Counted from the stretch's first letter, positions 45,312-57,845 are shown. The stretch is DNA of 64,000 nucleotides from Owenia fusiformis (GCA_903813345.2 CAIIXF020000002.1:2458001-2522000), one strand, 5' to 3'. Made by a program: numbers and translations. The notes: generated by a model from the sequence alone, not told the origin.

Positions 45312-45597
45312 GGTATGGTGTACTATATATATGGCCCCACGTTGTTGGACCTAAGACACCATCTCCAAATCGACATTACGGAAATGTCTACCGCTTTCAC
45401 CATGATAGCAGTCGGAGCCCTGATTGGCGCAGTAGTGAGCGGATACTTTAACGACCGCTTCAATCAAGCGTTGTTACTTGGAATAGCGATGTTGACCAAT
45501 ATGGGTCTTCTTATCGCAGTACCTTACTTCAAACATATCGCTCCTTTTCTCGTGTGCTGGGGACTGATAGGTGTTGGGGCGTCGGTCGTATATACAG
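45312..45597 (+). CDS. MFS transporter copy 2, exon 2
   Basis: Same length and splice sites as 33612-33897. Amino-acid changes are conservative (AVGALIGAVVSGYFNDRFNQ against SVGSLIGAIVSGYLNDRFNQ). The frame is also open upstream of the acceptor to ATGs at 45225 and 45270 (MKIVTYIVSCLIFQ then GMVYY), so an unspliced start could supply a hydrophobic TM1. Exon 1 of this copy is missing. Either a new 5' end is used, copy-1 exon 1 is spliced in by readthrough, or the gene is a 5'-truncated pseudogene that has not yet decayed. Confidence 0.72.
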
Positions 45598-45759
45598 GTA
45601 ATCTTATATTAATGTGAATAAAAGTAATCAATTTCAAAAATTGTTTAATGGTAGACAAAAGTAGAGATAAATATGTCAGAAATGCAAAAAAATCTATCGA
45701 TACTTATTGAACATAACAGTGAAGAATAGTCAAAAACAGTGTGATTTGATGTTTTACAG

Positions 45760-46793
45760 TACTGGTCGTGTTTGTGATAGCCATATGGGGGAAAAGAAGC
45801 AGCCCATTCGTGCAGTTTCTACATTTTTCAGAGGGTGTTGGAGGTTGCATCGTCCCTCTTTTGGCAAACCCTTTCCTGGCGCCAACAAAATATGTAGACA
45901 TTGAAAATAATGGAACATATTCCAACATGTCCAATGCAAGTTCTGGACCAGACAATGCATCAATGGTTGTGGAGACTACTGAAACTAACTTTCTCATAAA
46001 TGAAAACAATGATATAACGGAGTCCAGTGTCAAGTATGCTTACCTTATTGTAGCTGTGTACTGTGGAGTAGTGGGTCTGCTTTTCTTTCTTATTGCTATC
46101 AAAATGAAAACAATTCGTGCTTTGAGACAAGATGCCAAAACACTGAACAATGAGCAACCGACAGAGTCAACTAAGGCACCACTTAATAAACGCTATAGGG
46201 TCAAAATGCTGTTCTTAGTGACTTTGATCTTTTACGCACATGGTGGAGTTCAAATAATCCTTAATGGACTTATAACGACTTTCTCCGTTGAAGAACTCCA
46301 ATGGACAAAATATCTTGGAACAGCTATAGCGTCGGTTTCTGGAGGTGCAATTACCCTTTCATGTTTACTCGGAACTTTTGCAACTAAGATATTGTCCCAA
46401 TCCCAAATGATATCAATACAGCTATCAACCATGCTCTTGTCAATGGCCACTATGGTAGTGTTTGTTCAGATGCACACTTATGTTTTATGGGTGACAGTCA
46501 TTTTTACTGGATTATCAAGTGGCAGTATGATGGCTTCAATATATTCCTGGCTCCAAGAGAATGTAATGCCAGTAACGGGTATAGTAGTAAGCTGCAGTGT
46601 GGTTGGTAAATCAGTGAGTATGATGACAGTGCCCCTGTTGGCAGCTGCTCTAATGGAGAACGTACATTTCATGTGGTTTACGTATCTGCTACTTGGTATT
46701 GTTGTTTTGTTGGGGGTGATAGCCATATGCATATATGCATCTTTTAAAGTTCATATGAATAACCAAAACGCACAATGTGCTGTCGTGACATAA
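45760..46793 (+). CDS. MFS transporter copy 2, exon 3
   Basis: Intact 1034-bp exon, acceptor GTTTTACAG, TAA at 46791-46793. It differs from copy 1 by about ten substitutions, such as QIILNGLITTFSVEELQW against QITLNGLITTFSVEGLQW and GSMMASIYSW against GSMNASIYSW. It keeps all TM segments, the glycosylation cluster and the C-terminal tail. The lack of stops suggests recent duplication or continuing selection. Confidence 0.75.
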
Positions 46794-46840
46794 ATCTTTC
46801 ATTTCCTTTTAAAAAGATAACGCAGATCGTTACGCAAATA

Positions 46841-47790
46841 CAATACAGAAAACTCCCATATGACTCCTGGTTCAAAAGCTCGCCTATTTTCAAAATGGCC
46901 ACCACTTTTGTCTCGCGAAATTCACTTTTGACACATTTCCTAGCTTTACAAATAATTTCAGGGGTCCTACATTGTAAAAATCCATGTCAATGTAAAGGGT
47001 AGATATATGACAAATAATTTTGTTACAAAAAATCAGCGAAAAATTATATCCATTTTTTTTGTTTTCAGCCATTTTAGTTAACATTGATTTGTCTATCTGA
47101 CTCGCGAAATCCACTCTCCGTCAATAACAGTGGCACGTTTTAAAACCTCTGTCGATAGGATTCCTGTTTTAAGTTATTTCTGTTCAACATCAATACAGAA
47201 AACTCCCCTATGACCCCTGGTTCAAAAGCTCGCCTATTTTTTCAAAATGGTCGCCATTTTTGACTCGCGAAATTCACTTTTGACCCATTTCCTAGCTTTA
47301 CAAATAATTTCAAGTGTCCTACATTGTAAAAATCCATGTCAATGTAAAGAGTAGATGTATGAAATAATTTTGATACGAAAAATTAGGGAAAGATTATATC
47401 AATTTTTTTATTTTCAGCCATTTTAGTTAACATTGATTTGTCCATCTGTCTCGCTAAATCCACTTTTGGACCATTTGCCTTAAACCCTCTGTCGATAGGA
47501 TTTCAGTTTCACGTTATTTTTGTTCAACATCAATACAAAAAACTCCCCTATGACTCATGGTTCAAAAGCTTGCCTGATTTCAAAATGGTCGCCATTTTTG
47601 TGTCGCGAAATTCAATTTTTGCCCATTTCCTAGCTTTACAAATAATTTCAAGTGTCTTGCATTGCAAAAAGCCATGTCACTGTAAAGGGTAGTTGTATGA
47701 AATAATTTTGTTACAAATAATTGGCAAAAAATTATATCCGTCTTTTTTCAGCCATTTTACTTACCATCGATTTATATTATATCCGTTTTT
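46841..47790. repeat. ~345-bp tandem repeat array, about 2.7 units
   Basis: CAATACAGAAAACTCCC starts units at 46841, 47191 and, as CAATACAAAAAACTCCC, 47531. Each unit has TTCAAAATGG-CGCCATTTT, CTCGCGAAATTCACTTTTG and a TTTTCAGCCATTTTAGTTAAC block. It starts 48 bp after the copy-2 stop codon and is absent after copy 1. Confidence 0.9.
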
Positions 47791-48156
47791 TTCTGTCACC
47801 ATGTGAGCCCAGTACCCACGGTACTTATTTTTTCTTATTTTTTAACATTCTTGTGCCAAATCTCCCCCACACATGAAACCTATTCCTAATTGTGTATCTC
47901 AGAGGAATTTCAAAGCAAGTTGAAAGAAAGTTGAAATTATTGATAAATAATTAGGTATTACGATATTTTTACGATGTTCGTTTCCACAAATGATTCTTCA
48001 TCAATATGATAGTATTTGTAGCCTCAAGTATATAAGATAAGATAAGTTTATTGTTCTTTATAGTGGTAGGTTACACAAATCAACCCAGCCCACCTGGGCT
48101 TATCAACCACTTAACAAGTTTAAACATTTTAAATTATACAATTAGTGAAATAAATA

Positions 48157-48600
48157 TCAATCTGTGTCATACATATGGTTACGTCTTTTGACAAAGCACT
48201 CCCTTACAAAATGAGCAAATTGTCTTGTCATTTTCTCAAACAGGTACTTTAACTTTTCTACATTTGTGTCAATACATTTAAAAGTGTTATCAATAAAATA
48301 CCTATGTCTAATTTCATTATAAAAATGGCAATGAAACACAAAATGTATCTCATCTTCCACACAATTTTGTTCACATAAACAGCATAATCTTTCTTCTAGT
48401 TTTTCATTCTTAAAACGACCCGTTTCTATTCTTAATGTTAAAATATCCATACGCAATTGTGCTAAAAGTGACCGTTCATATTTACTTAAATTCAATGTCA
48501 AATACTTTTCAGTTTCATAATTATTTTTAAAAGTTGCATAAGTCCTTAACTTTGGTTTTGAACTAACCATATCTGGCCATCTATTTTTATAATCATCCAT
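48157..48600 (-). pseudogene. LINE D C-terminal domain
   Basis: 147 codons with a zinc-finger-like CCLCEQNCVEDEIHFVFHC block and a basic C-terminal end. Separated from the upstream part by a frameshift. Confidence 0.8.
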
Positions 48601-49861
48601 ACGATTCAGTAAGATTACATTTCTCTAAAATGCTTTTTACAGTTTGAGACCATTTACTCTTACATTTAATATCCCATAAAAATATTTTCTTTGTCAGTCT
48701 CCCATCTTCCAGCCATGATAGACGGTTAAATAATCGAACTAATTCAATTTGCTGTTCTGAAATTAAAGGTGTCCACCCAAAATCTCCATGCAAAGCATGT
48801 AAAGGCACAAATTTGTGTACTCCTGCATAATACCTTTGTGCTCTATCATAAATTAAATTACAATATTTTAAATAATCATGTGCTCCCCATACTCCGACTC
48901 CATAATATAGCACTGGCAATACACAAGCTTTAAATAATTTTGTAAAAGTATTAAATCCTATGTCTCTATTAAACTTGCACTTATTAATTAGAGCACCTAG
49001 AGCTCTACCTGCTGAGTCAGATAGCATTTTTACAGCTTCTTCAAACTTACAATTTTCATTAAATATAACACCAAGGTATCTGTATTGATCGATCATATTA
49101 ACACTTACATCACCTAGCTTAAAATTAAAATTAGTTCTTTTTGTTTTTAATTTTCTAAAATGCACACTATTAGTTTTTGAAATGTTAACCTTGACACGCC
49201 ATTTAAAACCCCATTTATTCACAATATCTAATAGCTTCTGTAAACTCTATTCACTTTCTGCTAACAGGACTAAATCATCAGCATATGCTAAAACTGACAC
49301 TTTGGAATCTTCAATCTTCACACCATATGGACTTGAGTTTAATTCTTTTAAAAGTGTATTTATGTATATTGAAAATGATATTGGAGAAATTGTATCTCCT
49401 TGTCTCAAACCAGACTCTGTAGGAAACCAACTGGTCATAAAATTATTAAGTTTTATAGCAGACTGGGTCCCTATCAAAAATCCCTTAATAGTTTTATACA
49501 TTTTACCTTTAACACCATTGTTTAACAGCTGAAAAAGTAGCAAATCCCTGTTTAAATAATCATACGCTTTCTCTAGGTCAATAAAACAAGTAAAAATATT
49601 TCCATTCTTTTCTACTTTGTTACGTATAATGCTGTCTAATGAAAATATATGGTCAATACAGGATCTATTGGCTCTAAAACCATTCTGGGAATCCTCAAGT
49701 AAAGCGTTATCCTCACAAAACATAACAAGTCGTTTATTGATAATATTGCTATACAGCTTATAGATACATGAAAGCATGCTTATTCCTCTATAATTAAGAG
49801 GTATACGTGGATCTTTGTCACCTCCTTTAGGAATAGGGAATACAATACCTTTTAACCACAC
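48593..49861 (-). pseudogene. LINE D reverse transcriptase
   Basis: Fingers, palm (AYADD) and thumb regions. After the internal TAG the frame resumes with SLQKLLDIVNKWGFKWRVKV, YRYLGVIFNENCK and LPVLYYGVGVWGAHDY. Only one nonsense codon interrupts about 420 codons, so this is a fairly recent insertion. Confidence 0.88.
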
Positions 49862-50575
49862 GCTAGGGATAATGCTTAAATCAAAACACTTATTGAAAAA
49901 TACATGAAGTGCCCTTTTTATAACTTTATTATTTTTATTTATATAATATATCTTTTATCGAAGATTTACTACGGATAATAGGATAATTTTTCAATTTTTC
50001 CTTTTTTAATTTTTGAGCGTGCGCAGTAGCGTATTACATATCGAAATGTGCAACGAAACGAAAAAACGAAATCACAAATAATCGAAAAGTAAAATGGAGG
50101 GAATATTTGAAATTATCTAAAGTAAATACAAATTTACCTTTGCAAATTCGAAACAACAGCAACGTTCGGCATTAGAGGCGTTTATTGAGGGCAGGGACTG
50201 GAAGTCGCCATTTTCTGTAAATATCACAGGGTAATTTCGTTTTGCCATCAAAAGTTTTACATTTACCCAGTGTCAGACAGGAACTCAGTAATCCCACAAT
50301 GCAGTTCAGATTTCAAAAATCTCACAAAAATTGGAGGCTCATACATTAAGCTGAATAGTTGCAGATACATAGCATCATTTACATATATTAACCGTCAATA
50401 ACTTCGGGGAAAGTGTTTTGTCAAAAAGTCAAGAGAAGAGGTAAGGAAACTGCCTATTTATATTTGGATTTTCTACTTGAACTAAAAAGGTACCCAGGTC
50501 CACGATTAGGAATAGGTTTCATTTGTGGGGGAGATTTGGCACAAGAATGATAAAATATAAGAAAAAACGCCAATT

Positions 50576-51374
50576 CGACCCCACATTTATGGGGGTAGAA
50601 TTATCGGAATTTACTCCATTTTGGTCTGTAATGCGTTTTAGACTCGTTTTGAATAGTTACGCGTGGCTGGAACGCGTTACTACTATCCACCTTGTGTAAA
50701 GAGGCAAATATTCGACTGGTATCAATAGACGAACGGTATATACAAATGAAAAATAGATTTGTGTTTTGAAAAGGACATGCGCATGTTGCATGAATTAATG
50801 TGTCCCTGACCTGCTCCAAAATAATTTAAGTGTCATTGTCCGGTCTCCGTCACAAAAAATGAACATACCGTTTCAAAGTACTGACTTCCCTTATTAAGAA
50901 AATATTTTTTATTTTGATTGTAACGGGGGCTTTTTTCTCTAAACTGGGGTCAAACAAGGTTGCATTCTAAAAACACTTTCTTTTATATATTTTCTAAACT
51001 TACCACATAACTACACCTCAAGTATGATATCAATTGATTTGGATAAAAGTTAAGTACTTTTGATGTTTTGGTGTCAACACATTTTAAGTAATAAAAAACA
51101 CTGTTTAATGCTTGGAAAAAGGTAATGTGACACGAATAAAAAGTACAGGGTGACTAAAATGTTAGCCAAATAAATATCTATGATGGCTTAAGAATATGAT
51201 GATATCCCCGTGTTAAGCCAATAGTGTATATCCCCATGTTAAGTCAATATACCCTTGCTCAAATCCTCATTTTTTAAGTCAGTAGTTGTTTTTTTGTGGC
51301 GGACACCCGGACAACCAACTCCTTATCTAGAGCTCTTAGAGAAATCAGATCAGGGACTATAGTACCCCCACAAG
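50576..51374. other. No gene seen; short ATATCCCC-TGTTAAG repeats
   Basis: At about 51205-51265 the block 'ATATCCCCATGTTAAGTCAAT' type recurs two to three times. A mariner-like end (ACAGGGTGACTAAAATGTTA) is at 51146. Nothing else is supported. Confidence 0.4.
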
Positions 51375-52235
51375 TTTTTGATAATTATTTTGAATGATGC
51401 GTGATTTGAACACGCTAACATATACTTTTTGTTATTAAATTCAGCACACATAAACTAGAGACAATTTCCAACTTTGGATTTTTTTGTTTTTTATTTTACT
51501 TTAATAACAATAAAATACAAGCGACTGATCAAGGGTGTCATTAATGCGTTTAAACCAATTTGACGTCATAAATCAAAATTAAGAATCGCTGATTTTATTT
51601 ACTAATCACTTATTTGTACAATAACCCATTGTCAAAATCGGCCTTTATGGTATTTTTGAATAGTCTATCTGTAGTCTGTCTATAAATAGGACAGGTCCAT
51701 CAACAAGGTCTTATGTTAGAAATGTTAAACTTGCCCTAGATATCTAGTTGTCCAGTTGTTGTCATGGTTGTCATCATAAATATATGCATTGAAGCAATGT
51801 AGCAATTTAGTAAAACATTGGCCACTCTGTAGTATTTTGAAATTGAGCCAGGCCACGGGTAAAGGGGTCTTATCACAGATTTTTTAAATATTCTGATTTT
51901 TTGTTTATTTTAGAAAGCACAAAGAGACCTTTCAAATGAGCCCTGGCTTATGTCTTAACTATTTTTCCTTGCATATAGACCAGAAAGTCGGATTTGAATT
52001 TAGCACATTTTCCTCTTAATCTTGGGCACATTTTTGGCTCTGTATTACAATTCTAATTTTTGTGATAAGACCGGTTTTCCTATGGCCAGGCTCAATAACT
52101 GCCATTTAATAAGCATTATCAAACATATGGGTCAATAAAAATTTCCAATGTTGGAAATCATCTCTAGTTAATGTGTCCTAATTCTAATAACAAAAAATAG
52201 CACAGGGTGAGCTATCTATTCAAATAACGAGTCAA
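51375..52235. mobile_element. Inverted-repeat element of ~860 bp
   Basis: The left arm, about 51375-51480 (TTTTTGTTATTAAATTCAG, AACTAGAGACAATTTCCAAC), is complementary to about 52120-52235. Arms are diverged, the interior is non-coding and limits are approximate. Confidence 0.55.
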
Positions 52236-52267
52236 AGATACTACCAGAAACCTGTGTGGGGTACTAT

Positions 52268-53194
52268 ATAAGTGTGGCACTGAATACACCAGGATACCTT
52301 AAATTAATCAGCAAACTATCTATACTATCTATTTGATGTTCGTTATGCTTCTTAGTCAAACAGAAAAGTGAGCGTTACCACTGGTGATACGCTGGTTACC
52401 GAAACGGTTCGTTTCGGTAACAAAATGTCGGAACGTCGAAGGTACGAGTCGTAGGCAGAATCCCCACCGCATTTTTTCTCACAAACGTGTATCAGTGTCA
52501 TATGTTTTAGAAAATGTACATGATTGCGAAAAAATAGCTCAGAAGACAACAGAATCGTCGATTTAATTCCTCACTTAAGTTACATAAACGGTAGGGGTTA
52601 AAAGTGCAGATCTTAACTGTTTTTCGAAATACCGTTTATGTAACTTAAGTGAGGAATTAAATCGACGATTTTCGATTCCGTTGTCTTCTGAACTATTTGT
52701 TCGAATTCGCAAATGTGTACATTTTCTTAAACATATGATACTGATACACGTGTGTGATGAAAATGTCGTGGGAATTCTGCCTACAACGTGTGAAATAAGA
52801 AAAAAAAGAAAAATCGTACCTTCGACGTTCCGACATTTTGTTACCGAAACGGTTTTATTTTGTGAATCTATACAAACTTAAAACGTTGATTTTCAAAAGA
52901 GTAATATGACGAATCGTCGATGATTAATAGCCTAAAGGGTCGGTGGAGTGAAAAGCAAGAGTCAGAGACGTGATGATATTATAGTAGATACTCAAGAAGA
53001 AGTCGGTGAAATGAACAGCGAGAGTCAAATCCGTGATGGTTTTATGGTGGATAACAAAGAAGAGGTCGGCGGAGTGAACAGCAAGAGTCAACGCCGTGAT
53101 GATATTATGGTGGATACTGAAGTAAAAGTCGATGAAATGAACAGCGAGGGTCAAAGCCGAGTTGATATTTCACCTGTTAAAGTGGATACTCATG
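52268..53194. repeat. Transporter-locus duplication, copy 3, start
   Basis: Matches copy 1 from about 23830, including the hairpin element. It skips the segment corresponding to 24500-25015 and then matches the last part of the coding minisatellite until the foldback insertion at 53199. Confidence 0.88.
52405..52855. repeat. Long hairpin element H, copy 3
   Basis: The best-preserved copy. Left arm starts CGGTTCGTTTCGGTAACAAA, right arm ends in the complement, and the centre is CTCACTTAAGTTACATAAAC and its complement. Arms are ~220 bp with a ~35-nt loop. Confidence 0.85.
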
Positions 53195-53198
53195 TTGA
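52937..53198 (+). pseudogene. Transporter copy 3, exon 1 remnant (5' part)
   Basis: About four of the 21-residue repeats (IIVDTQEEVGEMNSESQIRD; VDNKEEVGGVNSKSQRRDDI). The upstream repeats and ATG are deleted; the frame begins directly after TAGCCTAAAGG. The exon is cut by the 6.5-kb foldback after VDTHV. Non-functional as it stands. Confidence 0.8.
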
Positions 53199-53879
53199 AC
53201 AGGATCTTAAGAGGTTCTGGACAAATCATTTGATTCTGGACTTGTCATATTTTTTTTTCAACGAAATCACATCCAAGGGTTGAATTTTTATTAGCTATTT
53301 AGAGAGTGAGTCCTGCCTAGTATTAATTTCAATAAAAAAAGTTAAAATAGGACCCAATTTGAGAGTCAATCTAATACTTACATAACATTGATAAATTAAG
53401 GCAAATCCTGAAATATTTTTAAAGAGCATTTTTTATGAAATATTATCCAGCAAGTATTTAGATGAAACGGTCTTATTTAAATACAAATCATAACATTATG
53501 ATATTTTTCATGAAACATTTTTCATTTTTAATTTAGGTGAAAACCCTTACATGGTGATGTGTTTTCATAACTTCTTTCATAAAATTCCATCAAGGGGTGA
53601 AGATAAAATGATCGAATTTAAGTGATTTAAGGATCACGAGAATATGTTTTCTTGGATATTTTCTATGAAATCCCATCCAATGGTCAAGGTAAAATTTTGA
53701 TTTTGATTTGGTATTAGGTCACGTGTTCCAAAGATCCATATAAGGCCCATAGAACCATATAGGAACGTCATTTTGAATGTCACGTGATAGATCCATATAA
53801 GGTTTTTAGAACCATGTCGGGAAAGATGAGGGGAAGCCCCTGACACCTGTTTCACGATTTTATCCGAACGTTGTTCGGA

Positions 53880-54300
53880 TCATTTCGGTTTTTATGCACT
53901 TCATTATTGTACCGAAGTTTGCCGATTCGATTCGTCGTATTTCGGAATCCTGGTGACAATTTTATACTCCATTTGGAGTAATTTTGATCTACTTCTTATG
54001 ACGAAAATTCCCGAACCTTGTTCGGATTAATACGGATTTTCTGACCTACTTTATCTTCCGAGATTTCACGAGTTAACATTCGTCTCATTTCGGAATCCTG
54101 GTGACAATTTTATACTCCATTGGAGTATTTTTGATCTACTTCTTATGACGAAAATTCCCGAACCTAATTCGGATTAAACCGGATTTTCTGACCTACCTTA
54201 TCTACCGAGATTTAACGAGTTACATTCGTCTCATTTCGGAATCCTGGTGACAATTTTATACTCCATTGGAGTATTTTTGATCTACTTCTTCTGGATTTTG
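53880..54300. repeat. 147-bp tandem repeats in left foldback arm
   Basis: TTCGGAATCCTGGTGACAAT occurs at 53941, 54089 and 54235 (spacing 148 and 146). The inverted counterpart lies at 58800-59215. Confidence 0.88.
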
Positions 54301-54359
54301 CCCTACTTATTATATCTTGACAACAAGCAAATCAAAAAGTTCGACATGAACGGGTCTCG

Positions 54360-54425
54360 ATCAACTAACCTATAGCGTGGAAGCCAGGCACGCTAACCAT
54401 GATGCCAACGTGCCGCCGATATGAA
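54360..54425 (-). other. tRNA-like segment in foldback arm (left copy)
   Basis: On the minus strand, TGGTTAGCGTG resembles an A box and GATCGAGACC a B box, about 35 nt apart. The right-arm copy is at about 58690-58765 (+). I could not fold a full cloverleaf with a clean anticodon stem, so this is at most a tRNA-derived remnant. Confidence 0.3.
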
Positions 54426-54744
54426 AGAACAAAAGTAATATATATTTATACCGAGCGTCAATTCAAAATGATCCCCACTTTTGACTGCACTTAAATACGA
54501 CTCGTCAGTTGTATCCAGAATAGGTAAACGCCTATGGCGCTAGTGAATAACCAAGTCCCAGGTGAGTGGTTCGTATCCCTCTGTGATATACTATTTTTGT
54601 TTTATTAAATACGACAGAAAGGAGCAAGGTGTAGCTTGAAAACAAGACGTTAGTTTGTTTCAAAACAGTTTGGAAACATTAAACATTAAACATTAATTTA
54701 AGATTTTCCACTCCTGAAGGGGCTCTAGATCTATGAAATTCATT

Positions 54745-54935
54745 AATCCACTCAGTAAAAATACGATTCCTCTGCAACCTGATGTCCAATCAAGATTATT
54801 GAAATATATATGTGTTCCTGACACGTTTGAGCGACCAGGAATAGCAAGGTCTACACAAAGTTTGCACGCGAAATTGACGTAATTCATGACTGAAATTGGG
54901 AAGACAAAATTTGAGATTCACAAACAAAATTGCTT
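54745..54935. repeat. Inner inverted repeat of the 6.5-kb foldback, left arm
   Basis: Complementary to about 55805-55990 (blocks CTCAGTAAAAATACGATT, GTTCCTGACACG, GAAATTGACGTAATTCATGA). It makes a second hairpin of ~190-bp arms around 54936-55804. Confidence 0.75.
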
Positions 54936-56619
54936 GTGAAAACAATTTACAAAAGTGTTCCAGAGACTCTAATCTACTTGGCTAAGGTTTTATCTGAAGA
55001 TTGCCTTATTAAGCAGGTAGAGGGGCATACAGAATACGGAAGCAAATGCTATGTTGAAAATGTTCTATATTTCAATTTGATACTCTTATTACATGTCACG
55101 TAGGCCAGTGTTTTATATGGGGATTATATGTACTTTACTTGTTTATATGAACGTAAATGATTACATGAAATCTGCATTCTTCCGGGTTTAATCTGGGTTT
55201 GTATTGTCTTATTGGGGCTTTTCGACTTTAAAACAAACCCTACCTAAATGGATTGTGTCTCGGGAACGTTTTTGTAAATAGTTATTGGAGAGGTTAAGCT
55301 AACGATGTTTTTCACAACGTAACCGTGAACGCAAAGTACGAAAATTAACAAAGGAATGTATCGAGCGCTCATAGTTTTATGCGCGCTTAGTCTACTTCAG
55401 ATACTCTTTCAGCTTCAGATTTTCGGGTTTAGAACGGGAGATTTGAAATTTGACGTTGGGTCAACGGGAACCATTTTACACGTGTCTATTGAACACTATG
55501 CTGTCAATTTCGATGCACAGTTGAATTCTTGCTGAACACGATGATGTATGTCATGCATGATTTAGCGCCAAAAATCTTACGAAACGAGCTCGTTTAAAAT
55601 ATGTATTAGAAAACCAGCTATAAAACCGCATCAATGACATACTATAGAATCATTACACGCTATGGTGTAGTCTAAACAAACACTGGATTTGAAGGGCTAT
55701 TTATATGAGAAGGCTACATGAATTTGTATATGGTCGAGTGATACGTACAGGTTCAGTTTCGATTATATATGCAAAGCTTAACCTCTCCACCATAAACAAT
55801 TCTGAAAGAATATCACATATTTTTGTCTTCTCGATTTCAGTCATGAATTACGTCAATTTCTCGTGCAAACATTGGGTAGACGTTGTCATACCCTGATGCC
55901 AGAACGTGTCAGGAACATATAGATACTCGAATGATGTTGATTGAACATCAGGGTGCAGAGAAATCGTAATTTTACTGAGTGGCTTCACGAAAAAATAAGC
56001 AGCACTTTAGGCCACCTTAAATACAACTCGTCAGTTGTATCCAGTTGGAATCCCAGCGTATTTTTAAAAAATTTTTTATTATATGGTTGTGCTTTGATTT
56101 TACGCTGAAAACATTTATAACTACGTCAACTTTATATTAAATCATTTATTATCTTTTCAGTTGTATTAAAATGTAAAATATGATATATGTCAGCTTATTG
56201 CTTTCTGGAGAACAGTCAAGGTTAAAATTTGGTACAATGAATCGGACACTCATGTAAATCGACATGGTTATAACATTGAGCTCAATGCAGTAAATTAGTT
56301 ATTTCTATGAATCACAGCGGGATTGGATTGGTTTGATTTTATATGATTGCCAACTCTGGCGGTATTTTTGTAAATGCTTTTGACCGCGGTAGATGTGAAA
56401 CTGATACAGTTGTGTATTATTCAATTGTTTTATGTCTTAATCACATTTGCTCCGATTTTCACTATACGACGCCCGGCCGATTGAGTATTGTGCTCAGAAA
56501 TGTATTCAATTTTTAACAAAATACTCGCAGCAAATGTGATCCAGGCATTGCGCAGCGGTATTTCGAAGATACTATTGTTGATTAACCACGACCCAGCCAA
56601 TTTTAAAATCATACTAGTA

Positions 56620-57730
56620 CCTAGATGTGACCTTGAAATAATGTTGGCCAATACACATTGACTTTGACCTTAGGTCACCTAATCATGTGTCGTCAATGGT
56701 CATTGTAGCCCTCAAGGTCCTTACAACGCCAAATACTTAGATATTTATTTTTGATCTTGAAACAAACTTGACCCAGTAACATTGGCCTTGAACTCAGTTC
56801 ACCTAATCGTTGGTTGCCAAGGGTCACAGCAGCCCAAAGGACTTTAAATCACCAAAAAACCTAGATATTGATATTTTACATAGGAATGACCTTGACTTCA
56901 GGTCACCTAATCATGCCTCATCAAGGGTCGAATCTCAGACCAAGGGTAAAAAACGCGTAAACCTAGATATTGACATTTTAAAGAGAGAATCGGATCTAGC
57001 AAGCAGTCTAACAAAAAAATTGTTTCAATTTTAGAATATTTCTGGCTTATGTCATTCCTTTTCATGTCTATTTTCTAAAAATCCCAAAAGTGCACACTTT
57101 ATTTCAGGAAAACTAAAGAGTTTACAGCAATGACTTTTGTATATTTCTTCTATAAGAATGGTTACTTATTATTTATAATTTTTCACTTTTAATCTATTAT
57201 AACTTAATCAATTTCTAACATATCGTAAATATTTTGTGAGATATTGTATTTGAGACTGTAAGGAATAGTGTACGTCAGTTGTACATGTTGCTTGTAATTT
57301 TGTCACCTCCATATATCTGATTCTGCCTTTAACCTAGAATGACTTTGACCTCTGACCTTAGTAGAACGCTCACTGGCCCATCAAGTATGAGGGCAAAAGG
57401 AGATGTCGAGACCTACTATAAAGCATGTTCGGTCTGTCTGTCATTTTGTCTGTCTGGCGGGACATCTCCTTCTACACCATTTAACCTTAGTAAGTTGGTC
57501 TCCGAAGGTCAGAGTTAAGTTCATGCAAAGGTAAACGATCAATGTCTAGGTATTTGGCGTTTGATTATACTATGGCCCTTGGCGAATTATGATTAGATGA
57601 ACCGAGGTCAACATTAATGTTTCTTGTACAAGGTCATCCCAAGCTCAAAGATAAATATTTAGGTATTTTACGTTTCAAGACCTTTGGACAAATTCGATTC
57701 AATTCAAGAATCGGTCAAGGTCAAAAAATC
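56620..57730. repeat. Degenerate 'GACCTTGACCTTAGGTCACCTAATCATG' repeats
   Basis: About four diverged units of ~120-130 bp lie on the plus strand (56630-57000), and similar ones in reverse at 57480-57700. Between them is a short AAGGAGATGTC hairpin (57397 with 57463) followed by CTGTCTGTC simple repeats. Dispersed in many molluscan-type genomes; non-coding. Confidence 0.6.
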
Positions 57731-57845
57731 AATATACGGGTATTTTGTATTTTTTTGTAAAGATGTATCAAAGTTAAAATGTATACAGAGATAAAATAGG
57801 TTAGCTCCTATCGTTTCCTTGTGTATACGTTTATGTCTCTGCGTA

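Larger units (their letters stand above)
43946..46793. repeat. Transporter-locus duplication, copy 2, downstream half
   Basis: Matches 26075-27229 and 32581-35095 of copy 1. It lacks LINE B, LINE C and the 32595-33381 MITE, and so gives their empty sites. Similarity ends just after the transporter stop codon. Confidence 0.93.
48025..49970 (-). mobile_element. LINE D, 5'-truncated non-LTR retrotransposon
   Basis: Tail ATAAGATAAG-type at the left. The RT is open at 49247-49861: NYRGISMLSCIYKLYSNIIN, QNGFRANRSCIDHIFSLDSI, FIDLEKAYDYLNRDLL, SGLRQGDTISPISFSIYIN and catalytic AYADDLVLLAESE. One in-frame stop near 49247 and one frameshift near 48600 break it from the C-terminal domain (CCLCEQNCVEDEIHFVFHC). 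Related in style to LINE C, not to LINEs A and B. Confidence 0.9.
47796..50575. repeat. Inverted flanking arms around LINE D
   Basis: A ~90-bp segment near 47815-47900 (TTCTTGTGCCAAATCTCCCC, GAAACCTATTCCTAAT) is inverted at about 50490-50570. The arms could be the ends of a DNA transposon into which LINE D inserted; no target duplication could be fixed. Confidence 0.5.
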
